From: Oscillatoriales cyanobacterium
Lineage (GTDB): Bacteria; Cyanobacteriota; Cyanobacteriia; Cyanobacteriales; Laspinemataceae
NCBI GenBank assembly: GCA_011390955.1
Contig: JAABRM010000024.1
Coordinates: 1-64,000 of the forward strand
DNA length: 64,000 nucleotides
Direction of reading: 5' to 3'
Part shown: positions 7,862-15,767 of the stretch, piece by piece
Layout: each line of letters begins with the position of its first letter
Position numbering within the stretch: position 1 is the stretch's first letter
Made by a program: the position numbers and the translations under genes
The notes under the pieces: model-generated
The model's input: the letters and a program-made list of their open reading frames with translations, nothing else
Databases searched by the model: none
What the model was told of the DNA's origin: nothing

Positions 7862-8971
7862 ATGTCGAAAAAAGTTAACGCTAAAAGTACCAAGGCGGAA
7901 ATACTGGAAGCTTTGACGGAAGTAAATCAGGAAAAGTCAGACCTAGAGGCAGAAATTAAAAAACTGCATAAAGAACTTCAATCAGCAGCGAAATCTCCTG
8001 CACCGATTACCGCAACGAAACCAACAGAAACTATTAAAGGAACAGAACCTATGAAAGCGACGGTGAATGCTCAAGATAAAATGAATCAAATTATTGATAG
8101 TTTGGCTCAACTGCATTTGGGTTTTGGGGGAGCAGTGAGTGATTTATCAGAAAAACTGACTACGGAAGCTTCTACCCTGGATGATGTGCAAACTTTGGTG
8201 GCGAAAGAGTTAGAAAGTTTAAAAGAGTTACATAGTTTAGAAGATGTTGCGGATAATACTCTGGATGATTTGATTTCGTCTTATGAGGAAAATTCTAAGA
8301 CTTTTGAACGGGAGGAAAGTGAGAAAGGGGAAACTTTAGACCAAGAGATGCAAGATTTACGGAAGTCTTGGCGGAAAGAACAAGAAACTCATCAAAGTCA
8401 GATTAAAGAACGGAATGAGACCCATCATAAAAATCGCCATCGTGATGTTCAGGAATATCGCTATAATTTGGAATTAGAGCGGCAGTTGGATAGTGAAGCT
8501 TATGAAGAGAATAAAAAAGCTCTTTATAAAGAATTGAGTGAGATTAAAGCAGCCCAAGAAAAATCCTGGGGTGAACGGGAAACAACTATTAGCGATCGCG
8601 AAAAAGCCTATAGTGAAGCGAAGCAAAAAGTAGAGGCTTTTTCGGAAGAACTGGAGAAAAATATTAAGAATGGCAAGGATAATGGCCGGAATATTGGCAC
8701 CTATCAAGCTAAGGTGAAAGCGGATTTACGAGAAAAAGAAATTGAAGGCCAAAAACGCAATTATCAGTTAAGAATTGAGTCTTTAGAAGAAACAATTAAA
8801 GACCAAAATGGGCGAATTCAAAGTTTATCCAAACAACTTGATGCGGCCTTGAAACAAGTACAAGATTTGGCGGTGAAAGCGATTGAAGGGGCATCTAATG
8901 TCAGTTCTTTCCAAGCGGTGAAAGAAATTTTGTTAGAACAACAAAATAAAAATCAGCAGAAGACTAAGTAG
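7862..8971 (+). CDS. Long coiled-coil protein, paralogue 2
   Basis: The protein has 369 residues. A short N-terminal coiled coil (about 20-45) and an Ala/Pro/Thr linker (about 45-70) precede the conserved block LAQLHLGFGGAVSDLSEKL. A long Glu/Lys/Arg-rich coiled coil then runs to about 340. The layout, conserved block and C-terminal LEETIKDQNGRIQSL match the preceding gene, with an added N-terminal segment. There is no signal or membrane span, so it is cytoplasmic. Tandem duplication followed by divergence is the simplest explanation. A scaffold or cytoskeletal role is inferred from architecture only. Confidence 0.75.
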   Translation: MSKKVNAKSTKAEILEALTEVNQEKSDLEAEIKKLHKELQSAAKSPAPITATKPTETIKGTEPMKATVNAQDKMNQIIDSLAQLHLGFGGAVSDLSEKLTTEASTLDDVQTLVAKELESLKELHSLEDVADNTLDDLISSYEENSKTFEREESEKGETLDQEMQDLRKSWRKEQETHQSQIKERNETHHKNRHRDVQEYRYNLELERQLDSEAYEENKKALYKELSEIKAAQEKSWGERETTISDREKAYSEAKQKVEAFSEELEKNIKNGKDNGRNIGTYQAKVKADLREKEIEGQKRNYQLRIESLEETIKDQNGRIQSLSKQLDAALKQVQDLAVKAIEGASNVSSFQAVKEILLEQQNKNQQKTK

Positions 8972-9118
8972 GTGGTTGTTTGTTGTTGGTTATTTGTTGT
9001 TGGTTGTTTGTTGGTTGTTGGTTGTTGGTTGTTGGTTGTTGGTTGTTTGAGGGTCTTTTTGAATCACAAATAACAAATAACTAACAACTAACAACAAATA
9101 ACCAACAACCAACAACGA
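8972..9118. repeat. Heptamer array with inverted halves
   Basis: TTGTTGG units (8975-9048) are followed by complementary AACAACTA/CAACAACC units (9064-9117), separated by a short GGGTCTTTTTG spacer. It lies immediately after the stop of coiled-coil paralogue 2. Confidence 0.85.
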
Positions 9119-9189
9119 GATAATTTGGGTAGGATGGGTAGCAGGTAATCTAAAATACCGGCATAAACTGCTATCGGTTCTGGGTACTT

Positions 9190-11052
9190 ATGGAAGTAAT
9201 TAAACGAAATTGGTTAAAAATTGCGGAATATCTTTCCCTAGCTGGGGCGACGATCGCCGCGATCGCCGCCATATTTTTTGAAGCGGTAATTTATGCCGGA
9301 GTATTACTGTTTCTTTCCCTATGGCTGAATTTGATGATTAGATATCGTTGGCATCAGCTTCAGCAAGAAGAGATGATTCATGCCACCATGACATTGGAGA
9401 ATTTGCTTCTCGATCTTCGTTTGGCGATCGCGGAACGGGTGGAACAAATGAAAACGGAAATCGCCCAAGTTCATCAAACTGCCCAAAATCATGCCTCCCA
9501 TGAGGATATTGATAATTTGATTATGGCGATCGAACAGGTACAAGGAGAACTGAGTATCCTGGATGATTCCGTGATTCCCGTCAGACAACAGCTAGAAACT
9601 TTAATTACCAAAGTACAAGATTATTCCGTTGCACCACAACGCCTCGAAGATTGGCAAATACAACTGACGGAAATTCTCAATCGCTTAGAAACGCGATCGC
9701 TTTCCCAAGGAGCATTTGCCGAAATCCAGAGATTTTATCGAGAAATTGCCTATTCTATTAATGAATTAAAACAAATTAGAGCGATCGCACCCACATTCCC
9801 CACTGCATCTACTACAGACGAGCCATCAGAATTCACCGATACATTAGAAACCTTAGAAACCTCAGCAGAATTCACCGATACATTAGAAACCTCAGAAACC
9901 TCAGCAGAATTCACCGATACATTAGAACCCGCAGAACCTTTAGAATTCTCAACCCTGACCGCAGCAGTGACAAACGGCGATCGAGAAAACTGGGGAACTG
10001 CCGAACCATTTGCGGAACCCGTGACCTCATTTGTGGGGCAATTCCACCACGGCGATCGCTTCATAGAATCCCCTTTACCAACTTGGCAAACTGCCGATCG
10101 CCAAGCCGATCGATACCATCAAATCCAGCCCACTGAATCAGATATCCCGACACCCCATTTATCAGATAGATCCGCATCGGATTTACCAGAGTCGGCAACA
10201 TGGAATCAGGCAAGGCCCCAAGAACACTGGGGAACTGCCCCCATCGTTTCCCAAAGCGCCCCCGAAACAGAAACCCCGTCAGAAAGTTTGGCCATCACCC
10301 AACGGCAACCGGACTCAGAACTGCAAATACAGCAGGCAATTCCCCAGGCAATTCCCCCCAGTAACGCCTTAGCCAATCATCCACCGCAACCTATCTGGCA
10401 AACCTACGCGCCCCCAGACCCCCGATCGTTTGCCCCCAGTGGGTTTAACGATGGGTTTAACGATGGGTTTAACGATCCTTTGGCCGCAATGATGCATGAC
10501 AACACCCCTCATTTGGATCTGAGTTATACCAACCTCAGTGGCGTCAGCCTCACTGGTGCCAACTTAGCCGGGGCCACCCTGACCCAAGCAAATCTGAGTG
10601 GAACCGACCTCAGCGGGGCGGACTTACGGGGGGCAGACCTGCGTGGGGCCGATTTAAGTGGGGCAAATTTGGATGGAGCGGACTTAGAAGGGGCTAATTT
10701 AGCCGGGGCCAATCTCATGGCAGTGGATCTGAGAACCGCTGACCTCAGAGGGGCAAACCTCTGTGAAGCGAATTTAGCTGGCCAAAATCTCTGTGGATTA
10801 AACCTTTGTTATATCAACTTCAATGGCGCTAACTTAGAAGCGACCCATCTGATCGCCGCTAACCTGGCAGGGAGCCAATTAATTGCCGCCAATCTGACCT
10901 ACGCCAATTTAACGGAAGCGAATTTAGAATTTGCCAATCTCACCGATGCGAATCTAACCGGGGCAAACCTTGACCGAACCAATTTTGGGGCAGCAGACAG
11001 ACCGGCGATTCTGACAAGAACGGTGATGCCCGATGGGACTGCACATGACTAA
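9190..11052 (+). CDS. Membrane-anchored coiled-coil protein with C-terminal pentapeptide repeats
   Basis: The protein has 620 residues. Two closely spaced hydrophobic segments (about 13-52) form an N-terminal membrane hairpin. A helical, coiled-coil-prone region follows (about 55-195), then a long Pro/Thr/Glu-rich disordered linker (about 200-435). A right-handed beta-helix of A(D/N)LXX pentapeptide repeats spans about 441-606 (ANLAGATLTQANL, ADLRGADLRGADL). The linker contains three 13-residue tandem repeats (EFTDTLET...) and three GFND units, so it is still expanding at DNA level. It closes the plus-strand cluster begun at 5135. Pentapeptide proteins are common in cyanobacteria and their roles are mostly unknown. 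Confidence 0.82.
   Translation: MEVIKRNWLKIAEYLSLAGATIAAIAAIFFEAVIYAGVLLFLSLWLNLMIRYRWHQLQQEEMIHATMTLENLLLDLRLAIAERVEQMKTEIAQVHQTAQNHASHEDIDNLIMAIEQVQGELSILDDSVIPVRQQLETLITKVQDYSVAPQRLEDWQIQLTEILNRLETRSLSQGAFAEIQRFYREIAYSINELKQIRAIAPTFPTASTTDEPSEFTDTLETLETSAEFTDTLETSETSAEFTDTLEPAEPLEFSTLTAAVTNGDRENWGTAEPFAEPVTSFVGQFHHGDRFIESPLPTWQTADRQADRYHQIQPTESDIPTPHLSDRSASDLPESATWNQARPQEHWGTAPIVSQSAPETETPSESLAITQRQPDSELQIQQAIPQAIPPSNALANHPPQPIWQTYAPPDPRSFAPSGFNDGFNDGFNDPLAAMMHDNTPHLDLSYTNLSGVSLTGANLAGATLTQANLSGTDLSGADLRGADLRGADLSGANLDGADLEGANLAGANLMAVDLRTADLRGANLCEANLAGQNLCGLNLCYINFNGANLEATHLIAANLAGSQLIAANLTYANLTEANLEFANLTDANLTGANLDRTNFGAADRPAILTRTVMPDGTAHD
9829..9945 (+). repeat. 39-bp in-frame tandem repeat (three units)
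   Basis: Units start at 9829, 9868 and 9907, each beginning GAATTCACCGATACATTAGA and encoding EFTDTLE plus a variable tail. A shorter 12-bp repeat encoding GFND occurs three times near 10442-10477 in the same gene. Confidence 0.9.
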
Positions 11053-11111
11053 GCCACGCGATCGCCATTCCCCGATGTGGCGCTTCGCTTCACCGCCTGA
11101 AAAAATAAAAT

Positions 11112-11134
11112 CCCTCCAGGGGATGAATGGAGGG
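11112..11134. terminator. Possible terminator hairpin after the pentapeptide gene
   Basis: CCCTCCA (11112-11118) pairs with TGGAGGG (11128-11134) over a nine-base loop. There is no clear T-run, so termination is only possible. Confidence 0.35.
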
Positions 11135-11209
11135 ATCGGGGCTAGAAGATGTCAAACACTTTCAGTTTACTTTTATTCTCTTTGACTTTTGATTTTTTCG
11201 CTAGAGGGT

Positions 11210-11246
11210 CCCTACACATGATGGGTCTGACCCATCATGTGTAGGG
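11210..11246. promoter_or_regulatory. 37-bp near-perfect palindrome upstream of Anbu gene
   Basis: The 18-base arms CCCTACACATGATGGGTC and GACCCATCATGTGTAGGG are separated by a single T. A second hairpin, GTAGGGTGGGCAAA/TTTGCCCACTCTAC, overlaps its end (11241-11270). The latter belongs to a repeat seen at several places in the window. The palindrome may be an operator, a cruciform or a repeat remnant. Confidence 0.5.
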
Positions 11247-11317
11247 TGGGCAAAACTTTGCCCACTCTACCGAGATAGCTATAAACTTTGAATGGTTTGT
11301 ACATTAGCTCCGCTTTT

Positions 11318-12082
11318 ATGACTTATTGCTTAGGTATCATCACTCGTTCTGGATTGGTCATCGCGTCGGACTCTCGCACCAATGCGGGAGTAGACCATAT
11401 CTCTACTTACCAAAAATTATTTGATTTTTCTTTCCCTGGGGAACGAGTATTAATCTTATGTTCTTCTGGTAATCTGTCTATTACTCAAGCCATTGTCACA
11501 ATTTTGGAAAAAGAGATTCAGTCCAACGAGGCCAAAAATCTCCACAATATTCCCACTATGTATGAAGTGGCTCGCTATATTGGCAGTAAACTGCGAGAAA
11601 TTCGCAATGAAGATCGTCCTTGGCTAGAAAAAGATAGAATTGATTTTAATTGTTCCCTATTATTCGGAGGACAAATTAAAGGACAAGCCCCGGAACTGTA
11701 CTTAATTTATAGTCAAGGGAATTGTATTCACGCCACCAGAGATACGACATTTCTGCAAATTGGGGAAACGAAATATGGTAAACCCATTCTCGATCGCACC
11801 TTAACTTTTGAGACGGATTTAGAAGCAGCGGCCAAATGTGCTTTATTATCCATTGATTCTACCATGAAATCTAATATTTCTGTCGGGCCGCCCATTGATT
11901 TAATCATGTATGAAACTGATTCACTTGCGATCAAAAATCAGTTACGATTACCATTAGGAGATCCTTATTTAGCCAAAATTCGCAAATTATGGGAACGTTC
12001 GGTCAAAGAAGCCTTCGATCGAATGCCTGATATTGAATGGCAATATAAACGCGATGGGGAAGAAAATATTTTTATCGATTAA
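11318..12082 (+). CDS. Anbu-type proteasome-like peptidase
   Basis: The 254-residue protein matches predicted proteasome-type proteases (Anbu, COG3484). Features include the conserved start MTYCLGI-T-SGLVIASDSRTNAGVDHIS, the GGQIKG turn, and the C-terminal helices with LRLPLGDPYL. I chose the ATG at 11318 rather than an in-frame TTG at 11288, because it puts threonine at position 2, where removal of Met exposes the nucleophile used by Ntn-hydrolases. Anbu is often found beside transglutaminase-like, alpha-E and ATP-grasp genes; none is adjacent here. Family assignment is firm; the cellular substrate is unknown. Confidence 0.87.
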   Translation: MTYCLGIITRSGLVIASDSRTNAGVDHISTYQKLFDFSFPGERVLILCSSGNLSITQAIVTILEKEIQSNEAKNLHNIPTMYEVARYIGSKLREIRNEDRPWLEKDRIDFNCSLLFGGQIKGQAPELYLIYSQGNCIHATRDTTFLQIGETKYGKPILDRTLTFETDLEAAAKCALLSIDSTMKSNISVGPPIDLIMYETDSLAIKNQLRLPLGDPYLAKIRKLWERSVKEAFDRMPDIEWQYKRDGEENIFID

Positions 12083-12331
12083 ATTGGCTGAATTTATGTA
12101 GTTATGTAGGGTGGGCATTGCCCACCAGGATGTAGTTATGTAGTAGTTATGTAGGGTGGGCATTGCCCACCAGCATATTTTAAATTGATGTCATATATTT
12201 GGGGCAAAAGTTATGTAGGTGGGCAATGCCCACCCTACGAATTCTGAATAAAAAGAAACCGGGGTTTCTAGATAGAAGAAACCCCGGTTTCTAGATATTT
12301 CCGTATGAGGAAATATTAGGCACAGGAAATA
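12083..12331. repeat. GTAGGGTGGGCATTGCCCACC repeats and AGAAACC hairpin
   Basis: Three copies of the short palindrome TGGGCATTGCCCA or its relative lie at about 12103-12240, two of them in a direct repeat that includes ATGTAGTTATGTAG. AGAAACCGGGGTTTCT and its inverted partner follow at 12254-12292 and form a strong hairpin, plausibly a bidirectional terminator between the convergent Anbu and sodB genes. Confidence 0.7.
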
Positions 12332-12934
12332 TTAGGCAGCAGCAGCTAAGTTTTCGGCCACAAAATCCCAATTCACCAGAGAAGTGAAGAAAGTCTCAAT
12401 GTATTTGGGACGGAGGTTTTGGTAGTCCAGATAATAGGCGTGTTCCCACACATCAATCGTCAGCAGAGGGGTTTGGCCTTTGGTGACGGGGTTTTCTGCA
12501 TTCAGAGTTTTCACCACTTTCAGGGTGCCATTGTCCAACACCAACCAAGCCCAACCACTACCAAATTGAGTAGCAGCAGCATTACTCAGTTCGGTTTTGA
12601 ACTGTTCAAAGCTGCCAAAGTCCGCATTAATTTTATCGGCCAGGGCGCCGGTGGGAGTCCCACCGCCACCGGGCTTCATGCAGTTCCAGTAGAAGCTGTG
12701 GTTCCACACTTGGGCGGCATTGTTGAACACACCGGCTTTGGCGGGATCGTTGGCGGTAGCTTTGACAATTTCTTCCAAAGACTTGCCAGCCAGGTCGGTA
12801 TCCTTGATCAGGTTATTCAGGTTGTTCACATAAGCATTGTGATGCTTGCCGTGATGGAAGCTGAGAGTATTGGCTGAAATATAAGGTTCTAAAGCGTTTT
12901 GAGCGTAAGGTAGGGTCGGTAGTTCAAAAGCCAT
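12332..12934 (-). CDS. sodB: Iron superoxide dismutase
   Basis: The 200-residue enzyme converts superoxide to oxygen and hydrogen peroxide in the cytoplasm. Metal ligands are visible as His27 (SFHHGKHH), His79 (WNHSFYW) and the Asp and His of DVWEHAYYLDY near residue 160. The AAQVWNHSFYWNCM block with its upstream Gln and the Gly-rich GGGGTPTG stretch point to the iron rather than the manganese type. Length is normal for the family and there is no signal peptide. An AGGAGAG Shine-Dalgarno precedes the ATG. It is monocistronic, convergent with the Anbu gene. Confidence 0.96.
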   Translation of the reverse strand: MAFELPTLPYAQNALEPYISANTLSFHHGKHHNAYVNNLNNLIKDTDLAGKSLEEIVKATANDPAKAGVFNNAAQVWNHSFYWNCMKPGGGGTPTGALADKINADFGSFEQFKTELSNAAATQFGSGWAWLVLDNGTLKVVKTLNAENPVTKGQTPLLTIDVWEHAYYLDYQNLRPKYIETFFTSLVNWDFVAENLAAAA

Positions 12935-13459
12935 CGTGTTCTGTTCTCTCCTAAGTGCTGTGAGGTTCAGGCTGCGTTGGATGCAGCATTGACCGGCTCA
13001 GTATCGGCTTTTAGTAGATCAAAAATCCCTGACCTGAGCGTCACAAAAGTACACTTAAGATTTTATTACAGAAGGGTGACGCTGAAAAAGAGAAATATCC
13101 GAACCCGTGCAGTAGTTTCGGCAAACCGGGTTGCCAGGGATCCTATTTGCCTCGACTCTAGAGATTTTTACCAGAAACTTAATGTCTCGATCGCGCAAAA
13201 AACTTTAGAAAAACTTTAGATAATTTGTGAGCCAGATCGCGCGGCCTAGGTCAAATATTTATTTCTTGTTGACAATGTTAAGTTTTGTAAATTTAAATAA
13301 ATAAAACTATCGGTCAGATAGTGGTCTAATTTTTGGCAAATTTTGCCAAGATTAAAGTGGGTGTGGTTCATAATTTTGACTGCCCAGGGAACGGATCATT
13401 CATTGGCATCAAAGGGATGATTCAGCATAAGGATCAGTGATGTCATCCATAAGAAAATA
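12935..13459. other. Gene-free control region between sodB and a hybrid kinase
   Basis: I see no supported gene in these 525 bases. The part next to sodB should hold its promoter. Further right, TTGACA at 13269-13274 is followed by an AT-rich stretch, but no good -10 lies at the right distance, so a kinase promoter is only possible. An in-frame 80-codon run at 12977-13219 has no ribosome-binding site or family resemblance. Confidence 0.4.
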
Positions 13460-15679
13460 ATGATTTTAATGAAGAACTCACCAGAAAACATCAATAAGCA
13501 GGTTGTTCGGTTAACCGAAGAACAAGAACTGGTTCTGAACCAGGTGGATAATGCGATCGCATTTTTTAACCCGGCAGGTCAGTTAATTTTATATAACCAA
13601 CCATTACAAAACCTGTGGATCCTCGATTCAGCATGGCTAGACAGCCAGCCGCATTTCGATCAAATTGCCACTTTTATGATCGAGACGGGTTATTGGCGTC
13701 CCGAACACCAAACCCAACTCCAAGAGGCGATCGCCCAAACAGATCCACAAAAAACTACCAGTTGTCTGTTGCACATCCAACAGATGAACTTACAAGTGGA
13801 TATCACCGTGACGAGCGATCGCGGATATCTTCTGGTTTTTCGGGATTTAACCAAATATCATCGCTCTCAAGAAAGCCTGCAAGCAGAAGTCAAGCGACTC
13901 AGATTTTTGCTCGGTCTGACCCAACGGTTACAAGCCGGTGGGGATTTAATCGAAATTGGCCAATTTGCCTTAGCCTACTTGGTCAAAGCCATGAACGCCG
14001 CCTTTGGGGATGTGAAAGTGATTAGCGGTGATGCCCAAAATCGCTATGCAGGGGTCTTGAGCAATAAAATTTCCAGCCAATTTATTGCCACCTACGGGGA
14101 AGCCGTCGTTGCAGAAATGCAGGATCTACTCAATCAGGGAATTCCTTATGGTCAAGGGTTGCTGTGGGACGTGGTAGACACGGGTAAACCTGTGTTTGTG
14201 GAGAATTATGCCGAACACCCCAAAGCCGTTAACAGCTTGCGCCACCCTGGGATCGGTCAACTGGGGATTTTTCCCATTCCCGCCACCACGGGAGAAATTA
14301 TCGGGGTGCTGACTTTAGAATCTCGCACGGTGCAAAAACTCCAAGAAGCCCCGAATCAGGATTTACTGTTTGGGGCTTGTCGCTTGTTGGGAGCGGCGAT
14401 CGAACGGGCGCAAACGCAGGAAATTTTACGTCAGAAAAATCTAGAGTTGGAGCGAGCCTCCGCTTTAAAATCTCAATTTCTCGCGGCTATGTCTCACGAA
14501 CTGCGGACTCCCCTGAATAGCATTCTGGGATTTTCTGATATTTTACAACGGCAGATTGGGGGTACTTTAACCAATCGTCAGTTAAGCCATGTGAAAGCGA
14601 TTGAAAAAAGTGGTCAACATTTGCTGGGACTGATTAACGATATTTTGGACTTGTCCAAAATTGAAGCCGGTAAAGTCGATCTGGATCTAGCACCCGTGTC
14701 CATACACGAACTCTGTAGCAGTTGTCTGAAAATGATTCAGCCACGAGCGGATAAGAAAAAGTTAGCCTTATCTTTGGAGCTAGATTATCGCCTTTCTTCG
14801 GTCTTACTGGATGAACGCCGAGTCCGACAAATTCTGGTAAATTTACTTTCTAATGCGATTAAGTTCACCCCAGAAGGCGGTCAGGTGAAGCTTACTGGTA
14901 AACTGGAATCCGGCGATCGCATTCAAGGGGACTGTCGCCCCGATTGTTCTACGATCAACTCCAGCACCCCGTATCTCTGTTTAGAAGTCAAAGATTCTGG
15001 GATTGGCATTCCCCAAGAAAATTGGCATTTATTATTTAGACCATTTCAGCAAGTGGACTCATCTTTATCTCGCAGTCACGAAGGGACCGGTTTAGGCTTG
15101 GTTTTGACCAAACGGTTGGCGGAATTACATGGGGGGACAATTTCTTTTCAGTCGGAAACCGGAGTCGGCAGTAGCTTCCGGGTCTGGTTGCCGGTGACAG
15201 AAATTTTGACAAATTCTCAGGATTCTCCCTTGGAAGTGGCGCATAATCTTTCCGAACGAGATGAGCAAATCCTATCCGAGTTTACGGGTAAACGCATTTT
15301 AATTGTGGAAGATCAACCATCCAATCAAGTTTTGATGGCCGAGTACCTGGAATCTTTAGGATATTTAATTGAGTTAATTTGTGATGGACAGACGATGTTG
15401 GAAACGATTTCTTCTAATTTGATTACAGAAACATCTTTGCCAGATTTAGTCCTGATGGATATTCAACTGCCACAGATCGATGGGTTTGAGTTAATCCGCC
15501 GAATTAAAGCGCATCCCTTATGGCAAGGAGTCCCCGTGGTGGCAGTCACCGCTTTAGCCATGACCGGCGATCGCGATCGCTGTTTGGCGGCAGGGGCAGC
15601 CACTTACCTGAGCAAACCGTTTAAGCTGGCTGAATTATCATCAACAATTAAATCGATTATCGATCGCAATTCACCGTAA
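13460..15679 (+). CDS. Hybrid sensor histidine kinase (PAS-like, GAF, HisKA, HATPase, REC)
   Basis: The protein has 739 residues. In order: a PAS-like N-terminal sensor (about 15-135), a GAF domain (about 150-310), a HisKA dimerisation domain with phosphoacceptor His346 in MSHELRTPLNS, and a HATPase domain (N box LVNLLSNAIKFTPEGG, G1 KDSGIGI, G2 GTGLGL; about 395-580). A C-terminal receiver follows (about 610-735), with Asp667 in LMDIQLP and the conserved Lys in LSKPFK. No transmembrane segment is seen, so it senses cytoplasmic signals. It lies 88 bases before a REC-cyclase gene on the same strand and may signal to it. The natural ligand is unknown. Confidence 0.93.
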   Translation: MILMKNSPENINKQVVRLTEEQELVLNQVDNAIAFFNPAGQLILYNQPLQNLWILDSAWLDSQPHFDQIATFMIETGYWRPEHQTQLQEAIAQTDPQKTTSCLLHIQQMNLQVDITVTSDRGYLLVFRDLTKYHRSQESLQAEVKRLRFLLGLTQRLQAGGDLIEIGQFALAYLVKAMNAAFGDVKVISGDAQNRYAGVLSNKISSQFIATYGEAVVAEMQDLLNQGIPYGQGLLWDVVDTGKPVFVENYAEHPKAVNSLRHPGIGQLGIFPIPATTGEIIGVLTLESRTVQKLQEAPNQDLLFGACRLLGAAIERAQTQEILRQKNLELERASALKSQFLAAMSHELRTPLNSILGFSDILQRQIGGTLTNRQLSHVKAIEKSGQHLLGLINDILDLSKIEAGKVDLDLAPVSIHELCSSCLKMIQPRADKKKLALSLELDYRLSSVLLDERRVRQILVNLLSNAIKFTPEGGQVKLTGKLESGDRIQGDCRPDCSTINSSTPYLCLEVKDSGIGIPQENWHLLFRPFQQVDSSLSRSHEGTGLGLVLTKRLAELHGGTISFQSETGVGSSFRVWLPVTEILTNSQDSPLEVAHNLSERDEQILSEFTGKRILIVEDQPSNQVLMAEYLESLGYLIELICDGQTMLETISSNLITETSLPDLVLMDIQLPQIDGFELIRRIKAHPLWQGVPVVAVTALAMTGDRDRCLAAGAATYLSKPFKLAELSSTIKSIIDRNSP

Positions 15680-15767
15680 ATCCAAGTCACGTTATTGGTT
15701 ATTTGTCCGCAAGTCCTTCCCCGGAACGCGGCTCGCAAATAACCAACAACAAATCACCAAGAAAAAT

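Noticed and set aside
10524-10718. Antisense frame over the pentapeptide repeats
   Set aside because: Its repeats (APLKSAPRR-like) are just the complement of the pentapeptide code.
12977-13219. 80-codon frame between sodB and the hybrid kinase
   Set aside because: No ribosome-binding site, no family resemblance and basic low-quality composition.
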